Of a stretch of DNA of 26,411 bases, positions 15,876 through 23,204 are shown piece by piece. Each line of letters starts with the position of its first letter. Position 1 is the stretch's first letter. Made by a program: the position numbers and the translations under genes. The stretch comes from Acidobacteria bacterium UBA2161 (GTDB lineage Bacteria; Acidobacteriota; Vicinamibacteria; Vicinamibacterales; UBA823): the NCBI GenBank assembly GCA_002328835.1, contig DCWN01000025.1, positions 80,609-107,019 of the forward strand, written 5' to 3'. The notes beneath the pieces were generated by a model. That model had not been told where the DNA came from and ran no database searches. It saw only the letters and a list, made by a program, of their open reading frames with translations.

Positions 15876-17281
15876 ACCCGCAGCCGGTCTCGTTTCATCG
15901 GCGAATCTCGACGGCCCTGGCCGATGATCAGCTTCGCCTCGCGCTTGGACGCACGACGGAACGGTTCGCGGCGAAGCGGGCCGCCGGGTTGGCATCGCTG
16001 CCCGACGTGGACGCGGTGCGTGACCGTGCGCGCGCGATCCGCCTGCACACCTTGTCCCGGCTCGATACCTATCTCGAGCAGTTCGAGGCCGCGGTGTCGG
16101 CGGCCGGCGGCCAGGTGCATTGGGCCGCCGATGCGAAGGAGGCGAGTGCGATCGTGCTCGACCTGGCGCGCGCGCGGTCGGTCGAGCGCGTTGTGAAGTC
16201 GAAGTCGATGGTGAGCGAAGAGATCGCGCTGAACGAGACCTTGATCGCGGCCGGGCTCGATGTCGTCGAGTCGGATCTTGGCGAGTACATCATTCAGCTC
16301 GCCGGAGAGACCCCATCGCACATCATTGCGCCGGCGGTGCACAAGACGCGCGAGCAGGTCGGCCAGTTGTTCGCGGACAAGTTCGGCGTGCCGGTGACGG
16401 ACGATGTCGGTGAGATGACGGCCACGGCCCGCTCCGTCCTGCGCGAGGTCTTTCTCCGCGCGGACATGGGTGTGAGCGGCGTCAACTTCGGGGTGGCGGC
16501 CACGGGATCGTTGGCCATCGTGACGAACGAGGGCAACGCCTCACTGGCCGTGACCGCACCGCGCATCCACGTGGCGATGATGGGCATCGAGCGCCTCGTG
16601 CCGAACCTCGACGACCTAGCCGTGATGCTGCAGATTCTCGCACGCTCGGCGACCGGCCAGAAGCTAACCGTCTACACGGACTTGCTTACCGGGCCACGCC
16701 GCGGAGATCCCGACGGTCCCGAGGAGTTGCACGTCGTGCTGGTCGACAACGGACGGAGCCGCCTCGTTGGCACGGAGGTCGGTGAGATTCTGGCGTGTAT
16801 CCGGTGCGGGGCCTGTCTGAACGCCTGCCCCGTCTATCAGCAGATCGGCGGACACGCCTACGGCAGCGTCTATTCCGGACCGGTTGGCGCCGTGTTGACG
16901 CCGAGCCTCGATGACGTCGGTCCGTGGAACACGCTGCCCGACGCCAGCTCGCTGTGTGGTGCCTGCCGCGAGGCGTGCCCCGTGCGGATCGACATTCCGC
17001 GGATGCTGTTGGCCCTGCGCGCCCGGTCCGTGCGCGCGGGCACGGCAGGTCGCGCGGTCCGCGTTGGTTTCCGCCTGTACCGATGGGCCGCCACTCGTCC
17101 CTGGCTATTCAGGCGCGCGGTGGCGGCCGCACGGTGGCTGACGGAGCTGCTCGCGGCCGACGGCTGGGTACAGCGGTTGCCGCCGCCCCTCTCGGGCTGG
17201 ACGCGCTCGCGTGACTTTCCGGTCATTGCGAGCCGCACCTTCAGCGAGCGGATGCGAGACCGCGCGGGAGGGGCCGGATGA
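15872..17281 (+). CDS. lutB: L-lactate utilization iron-sulfur protein LutB (LldF)
   Basis: A 469-residue protein. Residues about 70-295 are a LUD domain (VKSKSMVSEEIALNE, GVNFGVAATGSLAIVTNEGNA, TGPRRGDPDGPEE). A ferredoxin-like segment follows with C309, C312, C315 and C319 (CIRCGACLNACP) and C362, C365 and C369 (CGACREACP), giving two [4Fe-4S] sites. A C-terminal helical tail (about 385-469) carries basic residues. It is the central electron-transfer and catalytic subunit of the LutABC lactate dehydrogenase. ATGA overlaps at both ends (with lutA and lutC) imply tightly balanced translation. The sequence is complete, with no missing cluster ligand apparent. Confidence 0.95.
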   Translation: MNPQPVSFHRRISTALADDQLRLALGRTTERFAAKRAAGLASLPDVDAVRDRARAIRLHTLSRLDTYLEQFEAAVSAAGGQVHWAADAKEASAIVLDLARARSVERVVKSKSMVSEEIALNETLIAAGLDVVESDLGEYIIQLAGETPSHIIAPAVHKTREQVGQLFADKFGVPVTDDVGEMTATARSVLREVFLRADMGVSGVNFGVAATGSLAIVTNEGNASLAVTAPRIHVAMMGIERLVPNLDDLAVMLQILARSATGQKLTVYTDLLTGPRRGDPDGPEELHVVLVDNGRSRLVGTEVGEILACIRCGACLNACPVYQQIGGHAYGSVYSGPVGAVLTPSLDDVGPWNTLPDASSLCGACREACPVRIDIPRMLLALRARSVRAGTAGRAVRVGFRLYRWAATRPWLFRRAVAAARWLTELLAADGWVQRLPPPLSGWTRSRDFPVIASRTFSERMRDRAGGAG

Positions 17282-18012
17282 GCGACAGTCGCGAGGGGAT
17301 CCTCTCGCGCATCCGATCGGGTCGGGCCGGCCAGCCTGAGTCTCCGGCCGCGCCACCCATCGCACCGGGGCCTGCCGGCGTGCCGGAGACGACCGATCTG
17401 GTCGACCGTTTCGTGCGGGAGGCCGCAGGCGTCGGCGCCGTCGTGCACCGCGCCACGCGCGACGGGGCCGTCGACCTCGTTGGGCGCCTCCTCGTCGATG
17501 CCGGCGTCCGCCGGCTCGTCTCGTGGGAGCCCGACGATCTCCCGATTCCCGAGGCGCTCGATGCCGCCGTCGATCGCGGCATCCAGCTCGTCGAGCCGCC
17601 GTTGCCAGACGGTGCGGAGCCGCTCGACCGGGACTGGACAACGATGGCCGCCGCCGACGCGGGCCTGACGGGCGCCGCCGGTGGGCTGGCGGACACCGGG
17701 ACGGTCATTCTTCGCAGCGGACTGGGGCGGGCCCGTCTGGCCTGGCTCCTGCCCCCTCTGCATCTGGTGCTGCTCTACGCACCGTTCATCTATCCCACGC
17801 TGCCGGCCTTCATCAGCGCGCGCGGCGAGCTGGTCGGGCGCAGTAGCCACGTGGCCCTCGTGACCGGCCCGAGCCGCACCGCCGACATCGAACAGACGCT
17901 CACCACCGGCGTGCACGGGCCGAAGGTCGTACACATCGTGCTGGTCGAACGTGGCGAGCGTGAGCGGGAACCGGTGGTGGAGTCGGTGGCGGGAGACGGG
18001 GTCGATGGCTAG
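17278..18012 (+). CDS. lutC: L-lactate utilization protein LutC (LldG), LUD domain
   Basis: A 244-residue protein whose N-terminal 40 residues are proline- and alanine-rich linker, followed by one LUD domain. Diagnostic stretches are LTGAAGGLADTGTVILRSG, LLPPLHLVLLYA and the C-terminal TGPSRTADIEQTLTTGVHGP signature. It is the third component of the LutABC L-lactate oxidation complex. The last about 20 residues (after VLVERGE) have no counterpart in the core domain. The start overlaps the lutB stop, and its end overlaps the start of the oxidoreductase gene by 8 bases. Confidence 0.94.
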   Translation: MSDSREGILSRIRSGRAGQPESPAAPPIAPGPAGVPETTDLVDRFVREAAGVGAVVHRATRDGAVDLVGRLLVDAGVRRLVSWEPDDLPIPEALDAAVDRGIQLVEPPLPDGAEPLDRDWTTMAAADAGLTGAAGGLADTGTVILRSGLGRARLAWLLPPLHLVLLYAPFIYPTLPAFISARGELVGRSSHVALVTGPSRTADIEQTLTTGVHGPKVVHIVLVERGEREREPVVESVAGDGVDG

Positions 18013-19123
18013 AAGTGGTTTCACGACCACGCTCGGCGTCGGACTGGTCGGGGCGGGTTGGGTGGCCGCGTCGCACCTGCGGGCGATCGCGGCGAACCCC
18101 CACACCCGGTTGCGTCGCATCTGCGGCCGGCAGGAGGCGCGCGCGCGCGACAAGCTGACCCGCTTTGGTGCCGATGTGTCCGGGGTGGCGTTCACGCGGC
18201 GCTACGAGGATCTGCTCGAGGCGCCCGACGTCGACATCATTGTCATCGCCACGCCGAATCACCTGCATGCCGAGCAGGCCGTGGCTGCCGCCGCGGCGAA
18301 GAAGCATATCCTGCTCGAAAAGCCCACTGGACTCGATGTGCGTGAGCTCGTGCGAATCCGCAATGCGGTGCGGCGGGCGCGGGTCCGGACGATCGTCTCC
18401 TTCGTGCTGCACTACAACCCGTTCGTCCGATTTGCGCACTGGCTGCGCGCGTCGGGATGGCTCGGGACGATTCGGTACGCGCGCTTCCAGTACCTGTCCC
18501 GCGTCCTCGACGGGTATCCCGGGTGGTCGTGGGTCAAGCGCGCCGACAGCGGCCGGAGCCACCTGCTCGCGGCGGGCTGCCACGCCGTAGACGCACTGCG
18601 ATGGTGTAGCGGACTGGAGCCGACCGAGGTGAGCGCGTTTCACACACGGTTCACGAAAGGCTATCAGTGGCCGACCTCGATCGTCGTCAACGTCAAGCTG
18701 GGCCGCAAGGCCATCGGCCAGGTCGTCAGCTCGACCGATTTCATGATGCCCTACACCTTCGGCGTCGAGTTGATGGGCGACAAGGCGTCGATGGTCGACG
18801 GGCTCCTGCACTGGAAAGAGACGCCGCTGTCGCTGGCGGCGCTCCGGCGCGCCAATCCGTTCCCTGACGTGGCGCTACACGACGCGTCCGCGCTCGATGG
18901 GAGTCCCGCTATCCGCATCGAGTGCGACATGCCGGCCTCGGCCGACGCGCGGCACCATCCGTTCCAGGGTGAGGTCGACGAACTCGTGGACTGTATCCAT
19001 GAGGGCCGCGAGTCGCATCTGAACGTCTTCAACGCCCAGAAGACGATGGAAGTCTGCCTGGCCGCGGATCGATCGGCGGCGCGCGACGGCCGGCCGGTTC
19101 GTCTGCCGCTCATTCGATCCTGA
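18005..19123 (+). CDS. Gfo/Idh/MocA family NAD(P)-dependent oxidoreductase
   Basis: A 372-residue enzyme. The N-terminal Rossmann fold binds NAD(P) (GLVGAGWVAASH at 13-24, then IIVIATPNHLH). The family motif EKP (E105-K106-P107) supplies the catalytic lysine region, and GCHAVDALRW holds the active-site histidine. The C-terminal alpha/beta sheet domain binds the sugar. Members oxidise or reduce sugars, inositols and related polyols; the exact substrate is not readable from sequence. The start at 18005 has GGGAGA 8 bases upstream and overlaps the lutC stop; an in-frame start at 17951 would lengthen the protein by 18 unmatched residues. Its place between lutC and rhamnulokinase suggests a role in deoxy-sugar breakdown, for example a dehydrogenase acting on a rhamnose-related sugar, but this is inferred. 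Confidence 0.92.
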   Translation: MARSGFTTTLGVGLVGAGWVAASHLRAIAANPHTRLRRICGRQEARARDKLTRFGADVSGVAFTRRYEDLLEAPDVDIIVIATPNHLHAEQAVAAAAAKKHILLEKPTGLDVRELVRIRNAVRRARVRTIVSFVLHYNPFVRFAHWLRASGWLGTIRYARFQYLSRVLDGYPGWSWVKRADSGRSHLLAAGCHAVDALRWCSGLEPTEVSAFHTRFTKGYQWPTSIVVNVKLGRKAIGQVVSSTDFMMPYTFGVELMGDKASMVDGLLHWKETPLSLAALRRANPFPDVALHDASALDGSPAIRIECDMPASADARHHPFQGEVDELVDCIHEGRESHLNVFNAQKTMEVCLAADRSAARDGRPVRLPLIRS

Positions 19124-19134
19124 GACACCCCAAC

Positions 19135-20604
19135 ATGCCAGCGTACGTTGCCGTCGACCTCGGGGCGAGCAGCGGTCGCGTCATCGTCGGCAGTGTTGAC
19201 GACCATCGCGTATCGCTCGAGGTCGCGCATCGCTTCGCCAACACCCCCTATCAGTCGGCGGGCCATGAGCGTTGGCCGTTCGCGACGCTGCTCGCCGAGG
19301 TGCAGGCTGGCCTGGCCCGCGTCGCGGCGGCCGGCGTGGCGCCGGTGAGCGTGGGCGTCGACACCTGGGGGGTCGACTACGGCCTGCTGGACGCCGACGG
19401 TCATCTGCTCGGAGATCCCGTCAGCTACCGTGACGCGCGCACCGAAGGAGTCGTCAGCCGTGTGCATCAGCGGATTCCGGCGACTGAGGTGTTCCGGTGC
19501 ACCGGGCTGCAGACACTGGCGCTCAATACGCTCTTTCAGGTCGTGGCACAGCGCGACGCCGGGGAGTGGCCAGCCGATGCGTCCCGGCTGCTGATGATGC
19601 CCGACCTCGTCCACAACGCCCTGTGCGGCAGCATCGTGGGCGAGGAGACGATCGCGAGCACGACGCAACTTCTCGACGCCGCCACTCGTCGCTGGGCGCC
19701 TGGACTCTTCGAGCGGCTCGGTCTGTCGCTCGACGTCATGCCGGAGCTCGTCCCGCCCGGGACCAAGTTGGGCCGGCTGCGCCCGGACGTCGGCGGCGCC
19801 GCGGGTCTGCCCGACGTGGACGTCGTGGCGCCTGCCGCCCACGATACGGCCAGTGCGGTCGTCGGTGCACCAATCGCGGCCGGCTGGGCCTATCTCAGCT
19901 CCGGGACGTGGTCGCTGCTCGGCGTCGAGACGACGACGTCCGTGCTCAACGATGCGGTCCGCGATGCGAACCTGACGAACGAAGCCGGTGCCGAACGTAC
20001 GAATCGGCTGCTCAAGAACATCGCCGGTATGTGGATCCTCGAATCATGCCGGAAGTCGTGGGCTGCTTCTGGAACGCCCATCGCGCGCGACGCGTTGGAC
20101 GCGCGGATCGCGGCGGCGCCGGCGCGCCAAGCGTTCATCCTGCCGGACGCGAGCCAGTTCTTCAATCCGCCCGACATGCCCGCGGCCGTCACGGCCCTCC
20201 TGGGTGAGTCAGGCCAACGTGTCCCGGACGACCCCGGGGGATTCGCGCGGGTGATTCTGGAGTCGCTCGCGCTCCGCTACGCCTCGGTCGTCGCGGAGAT
20301 CGAACAGGCGACCGGCCAATCGATTCGCGGGATCCGGATCATCGGCGGGGGGTCGCAGAACCGCTTCCTCAACCAGGCCACGGCGGACGCGACCGGGCGG
20401 GAGGTTCGTGCGGGGCCGGTCGAAGCGACCGCGCTGGGCAACGTGATCGTGCAGGCGATCGCGGACGGCTGTTTCGGGAGCGTGGCCGAGGCTCGGCTGG
20501 CCGTGGGCCGCGACTGGGCCGGCGAGGCCTACGAACCCCGTGACGCCGAGGCCTGGGCCGACGCCCGCGCCCGCTACGCGCAGTTGGAGGCGGACTTTGC
20601 GTAG
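19135..20604 (+). CDS. rhaB: Rhamnulokinase (FGGY carbohydrate kinase)
   Basis: A 489-residue FGGY-family kinase that phosphorylates L-rhamnulose to L-rhamnulose 1-phosphate. The first ATPase domain opens with AVDLGASSGRVIVG; substrate-binding stretches GVDTWGVDYGLLD and QTLALNTLFQ are typical of RhaB, and the catalytic base is D237 in AAHDTASAV. The second domain has SSGTWSLLGVE, the ANLTNEAG segment and the adenosine motif GGGSQNRFLNQATADATGREV. Length equals that of E. coli RhaB (489). A related deoxyketose such as fuculose cannot be excluded, but the overall pattern is RhaB. The gene follows the oxidoreductase by 11 bases and ends the plus-strand run; RhaA and RhaD partners are outside the window. 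Confidence 0.93.
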   Translation: MPAYVAVDLGASSGRVIVGSVDDHRVSLEVAHRFANTPYQSAGHERWPFATLLAEVQAGLARVAAAGVAPVSVGVDTWGVDYGLLDADGHLLGDPVSYRDARTEGVVSRVHQRIPATEVFRCTGLQTLALNTLFQVVAQRDAGEWPADASRLLMMPDLVHNALCGSIVGEETIASTTQLLDAATRRWAPGLFERLGLSLDVMPELVPPGTKLGRLRPDVGGAAGLPDVDVVAPAAHDTASAVVGAPIAAGWAYLSSGTWSLLGVETTTSVLNDAVRDANLTNEAGAERTNRLLKNIAGMWILESCRKSWAASGTPIARDALDARIAAAPARQAFILPDASQFFNPPDMPAAVTALLGESGQRVPDDPGGFARVILESLALRYASVVAEIEQATGQSIRGIRIIGGGSQNRFLNQATADATGREVRAGPVEATALGNVIVQAIADGCFGSVAEARLAVGRDWAGEAYEPRDAEAWADARARYAQLEADFA

Positions 20605-20617
20605 GTGGCGCTTGGCT

Positions 20618-20667
20618 CCAGCTCGTGCTGGCGTCGAGTGCCGCCAGGGCGCCCGCCCATCGCTCTG
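20618..20667 (+). terminator. Tandem GC-rich hairpins after rhaB
   Basis: Two small hairpins follow the rhaB stop: CCAGC-TCGT-GCTGG (20618-20631), and a nested GGGCG-CC-CGCCC inside CCAG...CTGG at about 20644-20667. Neither has a T-tract. They are the only terminator-like structure in the 166-base gap before the sensor-kinase gene. Confidence 0.3.
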
Positions 20668-20730
20668 GCAGTCGTAGCGCGCGCGCGCGTACCAGGGCCA
20701 CACTCATCCCGGAGGTCAACGCGCCCCGGG

Positions 20731-20736
20731 TATAAT
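20731..20736 (+). promoter_or_regulatory. TATAAT -10 box before the hybrid sensor kinase
   Basis: A perfect TATAAT (20731-20736), the best -10 in the window, lies 34 bases before the ATG at 20771. The predicted leader is about 28 bases and has no Shine-Dalgarno. The -35 region is GC-rich and unconvincing. The promoter appears intact although the gene it serves is interrupted. Confidence 0.5.
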
Positions 20737-20770
20737 GCGCTCAATCTCCTCATCGACCACACGACGCGAC

Positions 20771-20995
20771 ATGACGCTTCCGAGGCACGATTCGGCCGAC
20801 GTCGATTCGGCCGGGACCCGGGATCTCCTCGACCTGGTGCCGAGCCCGCTCTGGCGGGAGGACTGGTCGGTGATCGACCGTCGCCTCGCGGCATTGCGCG
20901 CCGGTGGCGTCGTCGACTTCAGAGCCTTCTTCGAGGCTGATTCCGCAGCCGTGGTCGAACTGGCCAAATCGATCCGCTTCCTCGAGGCCAACTAG
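20771..20995 (+). pseudogene. N-terminal fragment of the hybrid sensor kinase, ended by an in-frame TAG
   Basis: The ATG at 20771 opens a frame of 74 codons covering the start of a PAS domain (DLLDLVPSPLWREDWSVID, then ELAKSIRFLEAN) and stops at TAG (20993-20995). Reading on in the same frame gives DAVDLYGASSKAELLEWL, which continues the same PAS domain without a gap: FLEAN-stop-DAVDLYGA fits the very common NQ/NRAAV-LYGA pattern. A single C-to-T change of CAG (Gln) to TAG explains it. The same frame then runs open to 23182. Possible causes are a true nonsense mutation, amber readthrough, or a base error in the sequence. Confidence 0.7.
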
Positions 20996-21091
20996 GACGC
21001 TGTCGACCTCTACGGGGCGTCTTCCAAGGCCGAACTGCTCGAGTGGCTGCAGTCGGGCCGCCTGCTGGATGACCCACGGGCCGAGGAGTTG

Positions 21092-23182
21092 ATGATCGAT
21101 TCGCTGGTCACGCTGTCTGCCGGCCGGCGGCGGCTTACGAATCAGATCGTCACCCGTGCCACCGACGGCCGCCGGATCGACGTGATTTCGAGCCTGACCT
21201 TCTACACCGGTTCGGCTGCACGGCTGCTGGCGATGGCGACCGTCGTCGACGTGACCGAGCAGGAGCGGACGGCTTGCGCTCATCGGACGCTGGTCCGCAA
21301 CTCCCTGGCCGGTCTCGCGATCTTCCAGGATGGCCAGGTGGTCTTCGCCAACGGCCCGTTCGCCGACATCTGCGGCCGCCCGGTTGAACAGCTGCTGGCG
21401 ATGACCGCGGATGAGACCGACACGATGCTGCACCCCGAGGACCGCGACCGGGTCAACGCCCTCGCCGCGCGGCGCATCCGCGGCGAACTGGTTCCGCCGT
21501 GGTCCGAATTCCGCGTCCGGCGTCCCGACGGCAGCGTGCGATGGATTGAGGAGTCGTCGGTCCTCGTGGAGCACGAGGGTCGACTGGCGACGCAGGTCTC
21601 GGTCGTCGACGTCACGAAGCGCCGGGAGGCCGAGGTGGCGTTGCGGCTGACGCAGTTCGCGGTGGACCGCGCCGGCGACGCAGCCTACTGGCTGACGCCG
21701 GACGGCCGGTTCTTCTATGTCAACGACGCCTCGTCGCGGATGCTCGGCTACAGCCGAGACGAACTGACGCGGATGAGTGTCTTCGACATCAGCGATGGGC
21801 TGACCCGAGAGGGCTGGTGTGGCCGATGGCAGGCGACACTTGGTGAGACCGCCTCGACCTTCGAGTCGAGACACCGGCGGAAGGACGGCGCCTGGGTGCC
21901 GGTGGAGGTCACGACCAATCCGGTGGAGTTCGACGACGGCCAGCAGTACATCTGTGCCTTCGTGCGGGACATCAGCGAGCGCAAGCGGGCGGAGGAGGAG
22001 CGGCTGCGATTCGAGCGTCAGCTGCAGCAGACGCAGAAGCTCGAGAGTCTCGGCATCCTCGCCGGTGGTATCGCCCACGACTTCAACAACCTCCTGACCG
22101 GGATCCTCGGCAACGCCAGCCTCGCCTCACCCCGACTGCTCGCCGACTCGGCCGAGCGCGAGGCCGTCGAGCAGATCGAGATCGCGGCCCTGCGGGCGGC
22201 AGAGTTGACGAGCCAGATGCTGGCCTACTCGGGCCGAGGCCGGTTCAAGGTGGAGCGCGTCGATCTGTCGGCGCTGGTCCGCGAGATGACCAGCCTGCTC
22301 TCGGTATCGATCTCGAAGCGAGCCACGGTGCAGTACGACCTGCCGGCAGACCTGCCGGCCATCGTCGTGGATGCCACGCAGGTCCGGCAGGTCGTGATGA
22401 ACCTGATCACGAACGCATCCGATGCCCTGGGCTCGGGTGCGGGCGTCATCGCGCTGCGGACCGGCGTCAGGGAGGTCGGTCGCGACTTCCTGGCGTCGAC
22501 CTTCGTCGACGACGACCTGCCGGCCGGCGCATACGTGTTCGTGGCGGTCGAGGACAGCGGGGTTGGGATGGACGCCGATACCCGGGCCCGGCTGTTCGAT
22601 CCGTTCTTTTCGACGAAGTTCACGGGCCGCGGTCTTGGCCTCGCGGCCGTGCTGGGCATCGTGCGCGGCCATGGCGGTGCCATCCATGTGTCGAGTGTCC
22701 CCGAGCGCGGCACGGCCATGACCGTACTCTTCCCCAAGGGATCGGAGGTGGTCATCGAATCCGACGATGGCGACGCGGATGCCTACGCCGGCTGGCAGGG
22801 CACCGGCACCGTGCTCGTCGTCGACGACGACCCGACGGTGCGCGACGTGGCGAAGTCGGTGCTGTGCCCCCACGGACTCACGGTCGTGGTCGGCAGCGAC
22901 GGCTACGAAGGACTCGAACAGTTCGCCGTGCACCGTGACGACGTCGTCCTGGTTCTCCTGGACATGACGATGCCCGGCCTGGACGGTGCATCCACCCTGC
23001 GAGCCCTGCGCGACACCGGAGCCCAGACCCCGGTCGTGCTGATGAGCGGTTTCGCGGAGCAAGAAGCCACCCGGCGGGTGACCGGAGAGGAGATTGCGGG
23101 GTCCGTGCAGAAGCCGTTCCGCGCGGACGCGCTGGTCAGGCTCGTTGCTGACGTGCTCGAGACCCGCCAGGCAGGCGACTGA
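21092..23182 (+). CDS. PAS-PAS-histidine kinase-receiver hybrid (downstream part of interrupted gene)
   Basis: The open frame after the TAG encodes about 696 residues (numbered here from the TTG at 21089). In order: the tail of a first PAS domain (to about 57), a second PAS (about 63-180), a third PAS with PAC (about 190-300), a short coiled linker, the dimerisation helix with phospho-acceptor H330 (GGIAHDFNNLL), a HATPase domain (N443 in NLITNASDA, DSGVGM at 489-494, GRGLGL at 514-519), and a C-terminal receiver (DDD at 579-581, phospho-acceptor D625 in LLDMTMPG, S653, K675 in QKPF). All catalytic residues are present. No transmembrane helix is seen, so it senses a cytosolic signal. The intact gene would be 803 codons from 20771. 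GAGGAG stands directly before TTG 21089/ATG 21092, so reinitiation could give a shortened working kinase. No separate output regulator is adjacent. Confidence 0.88.
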   Translation: MIDSLVTLSAGRRRLTNQIVTRATDGRRIDVISSLTFYTGSAARLLAMATVVDVTEQERTACAHRTLVRNSLAGLAIFQDGQVVFANGPFADICGRPVEQLLAMTADETDTMLHPEDRDRVNALAARRIRGELVPPWSEFRVRRPDGSVRWIEESSVLVEHEGRLATQVSVVDVTKRREAEVALRLTQFAVDRAGDAAYWLTPDGRFFYVNDASSRMLGYSRDELTRMSVFDISDGLTREGWCGRWQATLGETASTFESRHRRKDGAWVPVEVTTNPVEFDDGQQYICAFVRDISERKRAEEERLRFERQLQQTQKLESLGILAGGIAHDFNNLLTGILGNASLASPRLLADSAEREAVEQIEIAALRAAELTSQMLAYSGRGRFKVERVDLSALVREMTSLLSVSISKRATVQYDLPADLPAIVVDATQVRQVVMNLITNASDALGSGAGVIALRTGVREVGRDFLASTFVDDDLPAGAYVFVAVEDSGVGMDADTRARLFDPFFSTKFTGRGLGLAAVLGIVRGHGGAIHVSSVPERGTAMTVLFPKGSEVVIESDDGDADAYAGWQGTGTVLVVDDDPTVRDVAKSVLCPHGLTVVVGSDGYEGLEQFAVHRDDVVLVLLDMTMPGLDGASTLRALRDTGAQTPVVLMSGFAEQEATRRVTGEEIAGSVQKPFRADALVRLVADVLETRQAGD

Positions 23183-23204
23183 CTCCGGCGGCTCAGTCTC
23201 GGCG

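Noticed and set aside
17951..18004. Earlier in-frame start for the Gfo/Idh/MocA gene
   Set aside because: It would add 18 unmatched residues inside lutC; the 18005 ATG has a good ribosome binding site and sits just before the Rossmann motif.
16870..18195. 441-codon minus-strand open frame opposite lutB, lutC and the oxidoreductase
   Set aside because: Antisense low-complexity sequence; the three plus-strand genes are certain and overlap one another.
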